From NCBI RefSeq assembly GCF_007741495.1, contig NZ_CP036262.1, positions 248,001 to 312,000 on the forward strand: 64,000 nucleotides of DNA, written 5' to 3'. The first letter of the stretch is position 1. Every line of letters begins with the position of its first letter. Below, piece after piece: positions 52,284 to 62,401 of the stretch. Both the position numbers and the translations under genes were made by a program. Below the pieces are notes generated by a model. That model did no database searches and was not told the DNA's origin. It was given only the letters and a program-made list of their open reading frames with translations. This DNA is from Roseimaritima multifibrata (lineage in GTDB: Bacteria > Planctomycetota > Planctomycetia > Pirellulales > Pirellulaceae).

Positions 52284-55001
52284 TTACCCACTCGTTCGCA
52301 AGCCTGATGCGATACCGTTGATCGACAGTCGCGTTAAATGTCGGTGTTCTACTGAAGTGTCTTCGGATGCAATTCCTTGGTGTCGACGAAGTAGTTCCAC
52401 TTGGATCAGGTTCAACGGGTCGATGAATCGGTTTCGGATTCGAATCGATTCTTTTAACCACGGCGTGCCATCAAGAAGCTCTTGTTGCCCAGTAACCGCG
52501 AGAACAACCCGGCACGATTCGTGAAACTCATCAGCGATCATGTTGGCTAGTTGCTGACAAGATTCCCGATTGGTGGCCAACTTCAAATATTCATTCGCAA
52601 TTTCTAAATCCGACTTAGCAAGTGCCAGTTCAGCGTTGTCGACCAGGGCGCGGAAAAATGGCCAATCCGAATACATCGAATGCAGTTCAGCAAGTTGCTG
52701 ATCACTATCGATCGTTTTACCTAAAGCGGTCCCGATCCCATACCAGGCAGGAATTAGGCATCGTGATTGTGTCCATGAAAATACCCATGGGATCGCTCTC
52801 AGGTCGCTCAGCCCACCATTCGGTTTGCGTCTTGAAGGTCGCGATCCAATTGGCAATTGTTCGATTTCCGAAATCGGCGTGACGCTGCGGAAAAATTCAA
52901 TGAACCGTGGTTGCTCAAGCAGTTCGCGATATTTTACGAGCGAAGCCTTTGACACCGTCTCCATGCGTTCGTACCAACGCTGTGAATCCGAATCCTTGGG
53001 AGAGCCGGTCGCCAAAAGTGACGACCAAATGAGTTGTTCTAAGTGACGGTGAGCGATCGCGGGATCATCGTATCGGTCCGCCAGGACCTCGCCCTGTTCG
53101 GTTAATCGTAATGAGCCATTAAAAGTTCCTCGCGGCAAAGATAGGATGCTCCGTGCTGCGGGACCTCCGCCTCGGCCTAGTGATCCACCGCGACCGTGAA
53201 AGAAGGTTAGTTCAATACCGTTCTTCTTAGCGGTGTCTACCAGTGCCTGTTGGGCTTGATGCAATGCCCAGCATGCCGAGAGGTAGCCACCATCTTTTGT
53301 GCTGTCCGAATACCCCAGCATGATGACTTGTCGGTCGTCTTGTCGGCGAAGCAAGTTGCGATACGCCGGGATCGCTACCATTCCTGCCAAAATTTCGGGG
53401 CCGGCGGTCAGGTCGTCAATGGTTTCAAGCAAGGGGACGATCGGGACGCAGTCATTTGAATCTGCAGAATTGGGTTGTGTAAACTCCCACAACCACAACA
53501 CGGTTAGCACATCACTCGGTGCGTTTGTCATGCTGATAACAAGCGTGCCAATTGCAGACGGAGATTCCTCTGTGGCGACTTGGTGGAGCGTACGAAACAA
53601 AGCAAGGGTTTCGGTTGCAATGCTTGACAGACTGGATTCATCGACCGGGAAACTGCGCCCCAAGGTTTTTGACAAAATGTCGACGCGCTGGGCTTCGGTC
53701 AATCGATCTGGATCAAGGGTCGCGTCCCTTTTCTGTAATAGTTCGCCCACCACTTGCGAATAGACACTTGCGTTTTGCCTCACATCCAGTCGTGCCAAAT
53801 GGAAGCCGAAAGTTTCGATTTGCGTTTGCCAGACACTCAGTTCGCGAGCGATGTAATCATTGGACGGAAAGACCTCGGTCGCTTGGTGCAGGAGGTTGAC
53901 GTCATCCGCTAGTTGGGATGCCGACCGATAGCCGTTCGCTTTGGTTTGCGAATCGGTTGACCGTTGTGACTGTTCTAGCTTCCAACGAATAATCGAAAGC
54001 CACCGACGAATCCATTCCGTGGGGGGAAGCGATGCTAGGCGTTCTTTCAAGTGCGGCCATCGCTTCACGGCTTTGTCGATTGCATTGGCAAGCAGATCGT
54101 CGATCGACACCTGTCGCGTTGAAATGCTTAGTGAATCGAACAACCGATCGCAGGCATTCAAGTGGAAAGTGAGCGCTTCGCGTCGGAGCCATTCGAAAGT
54201 GTTTCTGGTCACGTCTGCGGTGACGCCTGGATGACCGTCGCGGTCGCCGCCAATCCATGAACCGAACGTAATGACCGGCCGGTTGGAGCGAACCTTGTCG
54301 CCATAGTTCTCCGAGACCGCCTGAGCGATTTCATCGGCGATCCGAGGGACTTCGTTCCAGAGGACTGGTTTAATCGATAGACCGCGTGCTACTTCTTGCA
54401 TTACCGAAGGTCGCCATGGCCGGATGAAATCGGTGTGCCACAGCTTTGCAATCTCGGCTTGAATCAGTCGCCTGGTTTGATCTCTTGATTCTGGAGGTTG
54501 ACCCTCGTTGTCGTCGTTTAGCAGGCGCCGAATCGCTCGTAGTTTACTTCGTACCGACCGACGTTTGGCTTCGGTCGGGTGGGCAGTAAAGACAAGATCG
54601 ATGTGGAGCGTATCAAGAATCTTTTGAACTTCCTCAGCCGATTTTCCTTGTGCCTTCAATTCGGCCAACGCGGCCCGAATCGATTCGGTACGCGGGTTCG
54701 GATAGACCTGCCTCGCACGTGTGTCCAGGACTTGGATGCGGCGACGGTCCTCGACCAAGTTAAACAGGTCCAGCATGATCGTGAACGCCCGGATGACGAT
54801 CTCCAGTTGGTCGGGATCCAAATCCGCAATCAGCTTTTTTAGAGCCTCATCGGCACGCTCCGAACCAACTCGCCGATGCCAGGCAGCAAGCCGAATTTGC
54901 TCCACGATTTGAAACGATTTTTCCCCTGCAAACTGTCGAATCGTCTCGCCCAGTTCGGTACCAAGGAACCCAATTTCTTCTCGCATTTCTGTACTATTCA
55001 T
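52284..55001 (-). CDS. ppc: phosphoenolpyruvate carboxylase
   Basis: A 905-residue enzyme of normal length. It adds bicarbonate to PEP, giving oxaloacetate, and so refills the TCA cycle. Catalytic landmarks: VFTAHPTEAKRRSVRSK (active-site His, about residue 138), SWIGGDRDGHPGVT, MLGYSDSTKDGGYLSA, the FHGRGGSLGRGGGP glycine loop, and ASGLRTSG at the C-terminus, where most PEPCs end NTG. Its ATG overlaps the cysNC stop (ATGA), so it is translationally coupled to the sulfate-activation genes. It lies at the end of the dabB-dabA-cysD-cysNC run, an arrangement that places bicarbonate uptake and a bicarbonate-using enzyme in one direction of transcription. Confidence 0.97.
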   Translation of the reverse strand: MNSTEMREEIGFLGTELGETIRQFAGEKSFQIVEQIRLAAWHRRVGSERADEALKKLIADLDPDQLEIVIRAFTIMLDLFNLVEDRRRIQVLDTRARQVYPNPRTESIRAALAELKAQGKSAEEVQKILDTLHIDLVFTAHPTEAKRRSVRSKLRAIRRLLNDDNEGQPPESRDQTRRLIQAEIAKLWHTDFIRPWRPSVMQEVARGLSIKPVLWNEVPRIADEIAQAVSENYGDKVRSNRPVITFGSWIGGDRDGHPGVTADVTRNTFEWLRREALTFHLNACDRLFDSLSISTRQVSIDDLLANAIDKAVKRWPHLKERLASLPPTEWIRRWLSIIRWKLEQSQRSTDSQTKANGYRSASQLADDVNLLHQATEVFPSNDYIARELSVWQTQIETFGFHLARLDVRQNASVYSQVVGELLQKRDATLDPDRLTEAQRVDILSKTLGRSFPVDESSLSSIATETLALFRTLHQVATEESPSAIGTLVISMTNAPSDVLTVLWLWEFTQPNSADSNDCVPIVPLLETIDDLTAGPEILAGMVAIPAYRNLLRRQDDRQVIMLGYSDSTKDGGYLSACWALHQAQQALVDTAKKNGIELTFFHGRGGSLGRGGGPAARSILSLPRGTFNGSLRLTEQGEVLADRYDDPAIAHRHLEQLIWSSLLATGSPKDSDSQRWYERMETVSKASLVKYRELLEQPRFIEFFRSVTPISEIEQLPIGSRPSRRKPNGGLSDLRAIPWVFSWTQSRCLIPAWYGIGTALGKTIDSDQQLAELHSMYSDWPFFRALVDNAELALAKSDLEIANEYLKLATNRESCQQLANMIADEFHESCRVVLAVTGQQELLDGTPWLKESIRIRNRFIDPLNLIQVELLRRHQGIASEDTSVEHRHLTRLSINGIASGLRTSG

Positions 55002-56884
55002 ATCTTTTTCAAGATCTCCTTTACCGCTTCGTTGATGGAAGTCACGCTGGTGTCAAAGACCAGGTCTGCTTGGTTTGGTGATTCATATTCAAAGGTGACG
55101 CCTGGAAAGCTTGTGATTTCACCTGAATCGGCTGCCTGGTACTGTCCGGTTTGGTCGCGTTGGCGGCAGACCTCCGCACTGGTGCAAAGGTGGACGTGCA
55201 AAAATCGTTCTTCGCCAATCAGCTGTCTGGCTTTTATTCGGACCCAGTCACTTGGAGCGACGAAAGCGGCGATACAGATTTGTCCAGAATCGTTGATCAG
55301 TTTGGCGATCTCCGAAGCGCGGCGGAGATTCTCGGATCGTTCTTCGGCTGTGAATCCAAGATCGCGACTGATTCCCAGACGCATTGTCTGACCGTCCAAA
55401 ACGATCGCGATTCGATTGCTCTCGAATAATCGTTTTTCAAGCGCCGTCGCGATGCTTGTCTTGCCGCTACCACTTAGCCCCGAAATGAGGATCGTTCGTG
55501 GCTTATTGCCGTAACGCTGGGCACGTTGATCCGCTGACACCAGGCTCTTCGCCAGTTGGGGGCGGACTACCGACGACGCGGCATCCCAATTCCCCGCTGC
55601 AGGTATTTCCGGTTTTACGACGGTCAGCATCCCTGCTGCGACGGTTTCATGATTGATTCGGTCGACTACGATGAACGATCCCGTCGCACGATTTTCGTGA
55701 TACGAATCAAAGGCGAGTGGATCCCGCAAGAGGATTCGACAGCAACCGATTTCATTCAGCGACAGCGACGACGCGGTGGTCCGTGAAAGGGTATTTACGT
55801 CAACACCATAGTGGATCGTCTGAATTTCACATGACGTTCGCCGCGTAGTTTGTTTCAGCCAGTACTGTCTGCCCGGCACCAATGCGGTTTCAGACATCCA
55901 CAAGATCGTTGCATCGACCCGTGTGCTGACGGCCGGAGGGGCTTTGTCATTGACAAACATGTCCCCCCGGGAGACGTCGATTTCATCGGCCAGGGTGACA
56001 GTTACGGCGTCCGTAGCGGCGGCCTCGTCAAGGTCGCCCGCCATGGTCACAATCCGCTCCACGCGTGACTTCTTTTGCGACGGGAGCACGGTGATGTCGT
56101 CGCCTACTCTCAGATTTCCTGACAGGATCGTTCCGCTGAAACCACGGAACGAAGCGTCGGGCCGGTTGACCCACTGAACCGGAAATCGAAGGGAGTTGTT
56201 GGATTGGGTGTTGGTCACGGGAGCGTCGTTTAACTGCTTCATTAGCGTGGGCCCATCGTACCAATCCGCTCGCTGGCTCGGTTGAACGATATTGTCGCCA
56301 TCGAGGGCTGATAACGGGATCGCCCAGATCGTTTGGATATCCAGGTCTAAGGCAAATTTGGCAAAATCGGCTTGGATTTCCTCAAAGGTCTCTTGGTCAA
56401 AATCAACCAGATCCATCTTGTTCACCGCCAGCACCACTTGTTGAATGCCCAACAAGGAAACAATAAAAGCATGCCGGCGCGTTTGAGTGGAAACACCTTT
56501 TGTTGCATCGATCAAGAGGATCGCTAGGTCTGCGGTGGAAGCACCGGTTGCCATGTTGCGGGTAAATTGTTCATGACCGGGTGTGTCCGCGATAATGAAT
56601 TTTCGAGTCGCCGAAGTGAAGTAGCGGTAAGCTACGTCGATGGTAATACCCTGCTGACGTTCGTCCTCCAGACCATCTAGTAAGAGCGCCGTATCCAGAT
56701 GACTGCCAGCAGTTCCGTGCTTGGCCGATTCGGCCTGCAAAACTTCGATTTGGTCGTCGTAGATCGCGCCCGATTCAAGTAGAAGTCGCCCGATCAAGGT
56801 GCTCTTGCCGTCGTCAACATTTCCACAGGTAATGAAACGAAGCAAATCTTTCGTGTTCTGGTTGGACATCGTTTCGGCGGTCAT
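54998..56884 (-). CDS. cysN/C: bifunctional sulfate adenylyltransferase large subunit / APS kinase (CysN-CysC fusion)
   Basis: A 628-residue fusion from ATG 56884, after an AGGAAA site; the longer frame from 56983 adds residues unlike the family. The N-terminal GTPase (about 15-440) has G1 GNVDDGKSTLIGRLL, DTPGHEQFTRNM and NKMDLVDF. The C-terminal APS kinase (about 460-628) has the P-loop GLSGSGKTS, VLDGQTMRLGISRDLGFTAEERSENLRR and SAEVCRQRDQTGQY. With CysD it makes APS from sulfate and ATP using GTP, then phosphorylates it to PAPS. It lies 105 bp after cysD and overlaps the ppc start by four bases. Confidence 0.96.
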   Translation of the reverse strand: MTAETMSNQNTKDLLRFITCGNVDDGKSTLIGRLLLESGAIYDDQIEVLQAESAKHGTAGSHLDTALLLDGLEDERQQGITIDVAYRYFTSATRKFIIADTPGHEQFTRNMATGASTADLAILLIDATKGVSTQTRRHAFIVSLLGIQQVVLAVNKMDLVDFDQETFEEIQADFAKFALDLDIQTIWAIPLSALDGDNIVQPSQRADWYDGPTLMKQLNDAPVTNTQSNNSLRFPVQWVNRPDASFRGFSGTILSGNLRVGDDITVLPSQKKSRVERIVTMAGDLDEAAATDAVTVTLADEIDVSRGDMFVNDKAPPAVSTRVDATILWMSETALVPGRQYWLKQTTRRTSCEIQTIHYGVDVNTLSRTTASSLSLNEIGCCRILLRDPLAFDSYHENRATGSFIVVDRINHETVAAGMLTVVKPEIPAAGNWDAASSVVRPQLAKSLVSADQRAQRYGNKPRTILISGLSGSGKTSIATALEKRLFESNRIAIVLDGQTMRLGISRDLGFTAEERSENLRRASEIAKLINDSGQICIAAFVAPSDWVRIKARQLIGEERFLHVHLCTSAEVCRQRDQTGQYQAADSGEITSFPGVTFEYESPNQADLVFDTSVTSINEAVKEILKKI

Positions 56885-56989
56885 CGTTTTTCCTGTCGTG
56901 TGATTAAGACCGGGGAGTAAGCTGCCGCATTGGGGGCGACGTGCCTGATGGAAGTAAAGCGAATTAGTTGCGACGTTTGGCAAATCGGT

Positions 56990-57928
56990 CTAAAAGTACC
57001 CTTCCCTTTTCTTGCGTTCCATCGCCGCCGATTCCTCGCGGTCGATCGCCCTTCCCTGCCGCTCCGAGATCCGAGTGGTCAGCATTTCCTCCACAATGTC
57101 TTCGATGGTTTCCGCGTTGGATTTAATCGCTCCGGTTACGGGATAGCAGCCAAGCGTCCGGAAACGGACTTTCATTCTTTCCGGCCTTTCGTCGGGCTCT
57201 AGTCGCATCCTTTCATCGTCGACAACGATCAGGTCTTCGCCGCGCCGCACCACGTCACGTTCTTTGGCAAAGTAGAGCGGCACAATCGGTACTTGCTCCA
57301 GCATGATGTACTGCCAAACATCCAGTTCAGTCCAATTCGATAACGGAAAGACGCGCATACTCTCGCCGGCGTGCTTCCATGTGTTAAACAGATTCCACAA
57401 TTCGGGGCGTTGGTTACGCGGATCCCAGCGATGGTTGGGGTCTCGGAAGGAGAAAACGCGTTCTTTGGCCCGTGACTTCTCTTCGTCACGCCGTCCTCCA
57501 CCGATGGCCGCGTCAAATTTGTAGTAATTCAACGCTGCTTTCAGAGGTTGGGTGCGCATGATGTCTGTGTAGTTGCGGCCATGGTCGAACGGATTGATGC
57601 CATCCCGCACCCCTTGGTCGTTTACATGGGCAATGACCTTCAGTCCCAGTTCTCGTCGCGCGTATTGCTCGCGGAATTCGATGACCTCGCGGAACTCCCA
57701 CGTCGAATCGATGTGCACAAGCGGCATCGGTGGTTTGCTGGGAAAGAACGCCTTGCGCGCTAAGTGCAGGATGACCGACGAGTCTTTGCCAATCGAGTAA
57801 AGGATCGCCGGGTTATCGAACTCGGCAGCAACCTCGCGGAGGATGTGAATGCTCTCGGATTCCAAACGCTTGAGGTGCGTCGTGGAACCGGTTGTCCGTT
57901 GCATTGAAGCGGTAATCGAGTTTGCCAT
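56990..57928 (-). CDS. cysD: sulfate adenylyltransferase small subunit
   Basis: A 312-residue ATP-pyrophosphatase-fold protein from ATG 57928, which matches the family start ([21 protein letters not shown]). An ATG at 57979 would include 17 residues lying inside a strong hairpin. PP-loop: [18 protein letters not shown]. Other landmarks are [30 protein letters not shown] and [12 protein letters not shown]. It forms the catalytic adenylyltransferase with CysN. It is the first cys gene after dabA, separated by 91 bp that contains a 34-bp hairpin. Confidence 0.96.
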   Translation of the reverse strand: MANSITASMQRTTGSTTHLKRLESESIHILREVAAEFDNPAILYSIGKDSSVILHLARKAFFPSKPPMPLVHIDSTWEFREVIEFREQYARRELGLKVIAHVNDQGVRDGINPFDHGRNYTDIMRTQPLKAALNYYKFDAAIGGGRRDEEKSRAKERVFSFRDPNHRWDPRNQRPELWNLFNTWKHAGESMRVFPLSNWTELDVWQYIMLEQVPIVPLYFAKERDVVRRGEDLIVVDDERMRLEPDERPERMKVRFRTLGCYPVTGAIKSNAETIEDIVEEMLTTRISERQGRAIDREESAAMERKKREGYF

Positions 57929-57951
57929 CGGGGACCTTCGTCTGTAATGTG

Positions 57952-57985
57952 GCCGCGATGTGCGATTCAAATCGCACATCGCGGC
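57952..57985. promoter_or_regulatory. 34-bp near-perfect inverted repeat between dabA and cysD
   Basis: GCCGCGATGTGCGATT faces AATCGCACATCGCGGC around a 2-base centre, a perfect 16-bp arm repeat. It occupies most of the 91-bp gap, 23 bp upstream of the cysD start. There is no T-run, so it is either an operator, an RNA processing or attenuation hairpin separating dabBA from the cys genes, or a dispersed palindrome. Confidence 0.7.
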
Positions 57986-58019
57986 AAGGGAATCATTGAG
58001 CTACGCAAAGGTGAACAGG

Positions 58020-60539
58020 TTATGCGGCAAGTTGCTTTTCTCCCAAGACCTGCCAATGATCGCCGCCATACCGGTATTGGATTCCGTCTTCGATGACGAT
58101 CAGATGAAGCCATCCGTTATCGACTAGGTTCCCAAGCAATTCATGTTTCTTGATCACTCGATCCACCGCGTCCCGTGGTGCCGCAATCACACTTTGCAGA
58201 CGCATCGGTAAGTGCTGCAATTCATGGCCGGTGTGCAGCGACTGCCAGGGTAAGCCGATCATTAAATCGCCACTGTTACCCGACAGAATTCCAAACCGGC
58301 CCACTACATTGTGAACCGTTTTGGTGCCGCTGCCGAAATGATCGTTGTCGACCGTCGAAGCGTAGTACTGCATGTTGATCCAGTGGGCGACCACCATCGG
58401 TGCCGTCATGATCATTTCCAAGACGGTTCCATCGGGGTCGGTCTTATGGTCGTAACTATGTAAGAAGGATCGACCCTCCAGGTTTGCACTTTTGGTCATC
58501 GATCGAGGGCCAGCGACAAAAGCTGCGTTTCCTGCCAGTCCCCATTCAGGCCGTACCTCGGACCAGTCAGTGGCTTTTCGCATCAAGTTCGACAAGCTTT
58601 CGCCGGCCGTTGTCTTTGCCCGTTCCGAACCGGTTTGGCAGGCCGCGGCATTCGCATGAACGATTAACTGGGCAAGTTCCTGTTCGTGCGAAGCGGGGAC
58701 GTCATCCAGGTCAAAAAAGGTAAGCTGATCCGTCGCCGTGTTGTGCAGTCCCGCGAGGAAATGTGTTTCCTCGGGAATCGAAATCCCGCGACTGGCCAGA
58801 CCTTCGCGAACGTCTGATTGATTGAGCAACAGCGCGGCCAGTCGAGCGTTCGGTTCACCGGAGTGACCACCACAAGCGCCACAGTCAAGGCCGGCCGCCA
58901 ACGGATTGTTCTCTGTTTGACTGGCGTGACCGCAGAAAACCACGATCTTAGAAAATTTGCCAATTAGACCAAGGTTCGTAAGCATTGATTCGCAGAGGTC
59001 CACTTGGTCTGAGACCGTTACGCCCTGGCACTTGAGGCTCCTCAGCGTGGGCTTTAAGTGATCGTGTTCATGTGCAGGGACGCCATCAAATTTGCTGCTG
59101 GTTTTTCCAAAATTCCAACCGACCGAATTAGCGATTAGTTTCCATCCGTAAAACAACCCAAGCGTTTCTACGAATGAGAAACAACCGACAGCCGACGTTT
59201 GAAAGTGCTTCCAAAGACTTCGCCGTGAGCGGGCGTCGGTTCGCTGTTTCAACGAATGTTTTTCCGCTTCGGCGGAGGCTCCATGCAGTCCCTCGTGCAA
59301 TTGAAACTGGGGTTCCAGCAACACCGGGACATGGGAATCGCCGCAGGTCTGGCCCATCGGTACGAATTCGATTGGCATTCCAAAAAATCCTGCAAACCCA
59401 AAGGTTTCAATCCCAGCGGATTGTGATTCCAGTTGGCATCGAATCCTCTCGCTGCGAACATCGATACAGAAAACCATCTGAGCGAAGGTTTCTTGTGTGG
59501 AATCCTGTTCGGATGAGTCGGTTGATAGCGAGCCCAGCAGTTGTTCTCGGAAGGCGATTTCGCTTGCTCGAAGCAGAACGTATCGATAGGTCGTTTCCGT
59601 TTCGATGGAAGCGTCAAAGCTGGCGGATTCATTCTGGCAGATCGAATTCCAGTCAACTTGGATTCCAAAGTTCTTGCTGACGGCGACGTCGTAGGCTAAC
59701 CGAATCGCAAGCAGTCCAACGAAGTCGTTGTGGTCAGCCGCCTCCGCGTCGGTCCACTGCGATTGGTAGTTCGTCCACGCACTCCACCCCAGATTGGAGA
59801 ACGCTTGGCATAACAAGAACGACTTCCAAAGCGATTCAGGAACGTCTAATTCCTTCAGCAGCCAGATGATTGCAGCGTCTGCGGTATGAGGCATTTTCGC
59901 CACGAAGGCACGGAAGTTCTCCAGGCCACTCGCCTCGGGATTTCGATCGATGATCGCCATCGATCGCCATGCTTGGAACAACGGCAATCCCTTCCACGGA
60001 CTCTGCCAAACCGCCTGCCCGTCATCGTAATGCGCGGCGCAAACCTTTGAAATTTCGTCACCGATTTTTTTAGACCAATTCTCCGACGCGTAAGCATCGA
60101 CGATCTCAGCCATGGTTCGGACCAAGCGTTGCCGCGGTTCCGATTTTGTCTGGCCGATAAGAATAGCCTGCACGATTGACGAAGCCGTGACCGTTGAATT
60201 CAGCTCAAGTTCGGTGATTGCTAATTCAATGTTCTCTTCGGTGAATTGCTCTTGTTCGTATTGCGCTGCGTAGTATTCGATCGGCATCAGGGTTTCGCAG
60301 TCTGAAACCAGTCGTAAAAACGATCGCCCGGCCAAGAAGGAACGTGAAGAGATTCCCGAATATGGATTGACAGCGACATAGTCTTTTAGCGGCCAAACCG
60401 GAGCGACTGCTTCGGCGACTTCCGCAAGTAAGTCATCGATTTGGCGACGAACGTGGGGAGTCGAATAGGGGGCTGGAATCTCTTGCAGCGATTGGATCAT
60501 GTGGTCTTCAACTTGCGGTAAAGTCATTGGAATACTCAC
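58020..60539 (-). CDS. dabA: DabA-type inorganic carbon transporter subunit (DUF2309)
   Basis: An 839-residue protein. It shows the beta-carbonic-anhydrase-like zinc site of DabA: Cys 358 and Asp 360 in MVFCIDVRSERIR, His 538 in VVFCGHAS and Cys 553 in AGLDCGACGGHSGE. The 15-residue His-to-Cys spacing and the C-x-D spacing agree with characterised DabA. DabA with DabB forms an energy-coupled CO2 hydration complex at the inner membrane that accumulates bicarbonate. It lies 39 bp downstream of dabB in the same operon. The presence in a presumed heterotroph suggests feeding of carboxylases, such as the ppc gene 3 kb further downstream, rather than a carbon-fixation cycle. Confidence 0.93.
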   Translation of the reverse strand: MSIPMTLPQVEDHMIQSLQEIPAPYSTPHVRRQIDDLLAEVAEAVAPVWPLKDYVAVNPYSGISSRSFLAGRSFLRLVSDCETLMPIEYYAAQYEQEQFTEENIELAITELELNSTVTASSIVQAILIGQTKSEPRQRLVRTMAEIVDAYASENWSKKIGDEISKVCAAHYDDGQAVWQSPWKGLPLFQAWRSMAIIDRNPEASGLENFRAFVAKMPHTADAAIIWLLKELDVPESLWKSFLLCQAFSNLGWSAWTNYQSQWTDAEAADHNDFVGLLAIRLAYDVAVSKNFGIQVDWNSICQNESASFDASIETETTYRYVLLRASEIAFREQLLGSLSTDSSEQDSTQETFAQMVFCIDVRSERIRCQLESQSAGIETFGFAGFFGMPIEFVPMGQTCGDSHVPVLLEPQFQLHEGLHGASAEAEKHSLKQRTDARSRRSLWKHFQTSAVGCFSFVETLGLFYGWKLIANSVGWNFGKTSSKFDGVPAHEHDHLKPTLRSLKCQGVTVSDQVDLCESMLTNLGLIGKFSKIVVFCGHASQTENNPLAAGLDCGACGGHSGEPNARLAALLLNQSDVREGLASRGISIPEETHFLAGLHNTATDQLTFFDLDDVPASHEQELAQLIVHANAAACQTGSERAKTTAGESLSNLMRKATDWSEVRPEWGLAGNAAFVAGPRSMTKSANLEGRSFLHSYDHKTDPDGTVLEMIMTAPMVVAHWINMQYYASTVDNDHFGSGTKTVHNVVGRFGILSGNSGDLMIGLPWQSLHTGHELQHLPMRLQSVIAAPRDAVDRVIKKHELLGNLVDNGWLHLIVIEDGIQYRYGGDHWQVLGEKQLAA

Positions 60540-60578
60540 AGAGAAAATGGCGGATAGCGATGAAGAGATGCTGGGGAA

Positions 60579-62141
60579 CTAGTTTTTGGCCAAGGGGGCA
60601 AAGACGCGTTGCTCCCACTTTTCAAGATAGAAACCGTTGGTCGCATGGACATAAAATCGGTTCAACAGCGGGGATGTTTGACGCGATGAAAGGCGCATCT
60701 GCAGTAGGAACATTCCCGCGAAACCGGCGGCGATAATCGATCCTGATAACCACGCCATGGTTGGAACCGAACCTTCCGGTAGGCTGGCAGCGATCGTTTT
60801 GTCGACTGCGAGGAATCCGATCGCATACACAAAACAGATCATGGCTGCGGTCGCGATGACGCGGATAAGCATCCTGTCGGTGCTGATGCGGATTGCTTGG
60901 CTGACCCAGTGCGTCAGGGCTAAGCAGAGGATAGCGCCGAGCACTAATCCGCCCGGCTTGGCAGCGATGTCGATTCCGACAGTTGCCATAGCGAGTGCGA
61001 AGCAGGCAACGATGGCCAATGAAGCAAACGCCAGCTTGGGCCACGGCACCGGTTGGCTTTCTGAGGAAGTTGCCAGCGTGGAGGTGCGCTGGGCCATCAC
61101 GTTGCCGCTGTTTAAGAACGCGTGTGCTTTGTACAGCGAATGGGCAAGGATGTGCAGCATGGCCGCCGAGAACGCGCCCAGGCCGCACTGCAACATCATG
61201 AACCCCATTTGCGCGATCGTTGAATAGGCAAGTTGCTTTTTCACGCTGGTTTGGGTCAGCATCACGACCGCACCCAAGCAAGCGGTGATGGCCCCGACGA
61301 CTGCTAATCCCGTCAGTGCCAGAGGAGCCATCTGCAGCAAGGGACTGGTCCGGATAATGAGGTATCCCCCAGCGTTTACGATCCCTGCGTGCATTAAAGC
61401 CGACACAGGCGTTGGTGTTTCCATTGTCTGTGGAAGCCAGGTGTGGAACGGGAACTGTGCGGACTTGGTAATCGCCCCGAGGACCAGCAGGCTTCCAGCC
61501 CAGATCATGGCCGGGGATGCATCACCAACCGATTTAGATAGGGTGAACAGTTCAGAGAAATTCAGTGTCTTGAACTGCGAGTAGATCAGGGCGATCGCTC
61601 CCATCAACGCGACGTCGCCCAGCCGGCTGATCGCAAACTTGGTCCAGGCAGCTCGACGCGCTGCGCTCCGGTGACCGTAATGCATCAATAATTGGTGAAG
61701 TCCAAGGCTGGTCGTTACCCAGCACCCGAAGAACATCAGAAGGTTTCCGGAAACCACTAGCAGCGACACCGCTCCGATCGTGAATCCGGTCCACCGGAAG
61801 TAACGTCCCTGACCCGATTCACCGTCCAGGTACCGAATCGAAAATCGACAGATAACCCACCCGACCGCACTGACCATGGCCAGCATCAAGGCGGCGACCC
61901 CGTCGTAATAGATTCCAAATAACGTTGGCAGCGGTTTGAATTCGACGGCGATCGTCGGTGAGATCCCGGACGCGATGAAAACCGCCATCAGGGTTACAAT
62001 TACCAATTGGCAAGCGACCAAGCCCGTGACCGCCTGTCGAAACAGGCCAGCGCGCTGATTGGCGATGCGGGAAGGAATCAAGCCCAGGGCAAGTAAAGCG
62101 AGTGCGGGAAGTACGATCGGTACGGCAATGAATGCAGGCAT
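60579..62141 (-). CDS. dabB: DabB-type proton-conducting membrane subunit (NuoL/ND5-like)
   Basis: A 520-residue multi-pass protein from ATG 62141, preceded by AAGGG; the longer frame to 62321 is non-coding leader. It resembles NuoL/MrpA antiporter-like subunits: KFAISRLGDVALMGAIALIYS, TKSAQFPFHTWLPQTMETPTPVSALMHAGIVNAGGYLIIR and KKQLAYSTIAQMGFMMLQCGLGAF. Key Lys and His residues of the proton channel (SAQFPFHTWLP, HAGIVNAG) are present. It is shorter than NuoL and lacks the long lateral helix, as expected for DabB. It supplies proton motive force to DabA, encoded 39 bp downstream. Confidence 0.92.
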   Translation of the reverse strand: MPAFIAVPIVLPALALLALGLIPSRIANQRAGLFRQAVTGLVACQLVIVTLMAVFIASGISPTIAVEFKPLPTLFGIYYDGVAALMLAMVSAVGWVICRFSIRYLDGESGQGRYFRWTGFTIGAVSLLVVSGNLLMFFGCWVTTSLGLHQLLMHYGHRSAARRAAWTKFAISRLGDVALMGAIALIYSQFKTLNFSELFTLSKSVGDASPAMIWAGSLLVLGAITKSAQFPFHTWLPQTMETPTPVSALMHAGIVNAGGYLIIRTSPLLQMAPLALTGLAVVGAITACLGAVVMLTQTSVKKQLAYSTIAQMGFMMLQCGLGAFSAAMLHILAHSLYKAHAFLNSGNVMAQRTSTLATSSESQPVPWPKLAFASLAIVACFALAMATVGIDIAAKPGGLVLGAILCLALTHWVSQAIRISTDRMLIRVIATAAMICFVYAIGFLAVDKTIAASLPEGSVPTMAWLSGSIIAAGFAGMFLLQMRLSSRQTSPLLNRFYVHATNGFYLEKWEQRVFAPLAKN

Positions 62142-62290
62142 AAGAGCGACCCTTGTTTCGCGATTGGTGACACACGAAATGTAATGCACGACAAATGTGT
62201 CGCCAATAGCTTTTCGTGCTTTTGGCCCGGATTCTTGAGCTCCAAAGGGCGAAAGTGTTGAAAAAGCTAGTAAATCGCCTGTTTGAAGCA

Positions 62291-62304
62291 CGAAAATATT
62301 TTCG
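62291..62304. promoter_or_regulatory. palindrome in the dabB / wHTH-gene divergent promoter region
   Basis: CGAAAATATTTTCG is a perfect 14-bp palindrome, followed by the related GCGAATACTTTCTCGC. It sits in the 260-bp gap between leftward dabB and the rightward small regulator gene, where a shared operator would be expected. Confidence 0.45.
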
Positions 62305-62401
62305 CGAATACTTTCTCGCATCTGCTGTGTTACATTGAGTTATTGGCGAGAGGGCAGGCACGGAGCCTGCGGAATGCACTGTTTAGGCGGACGAGGGCCT
62401 T

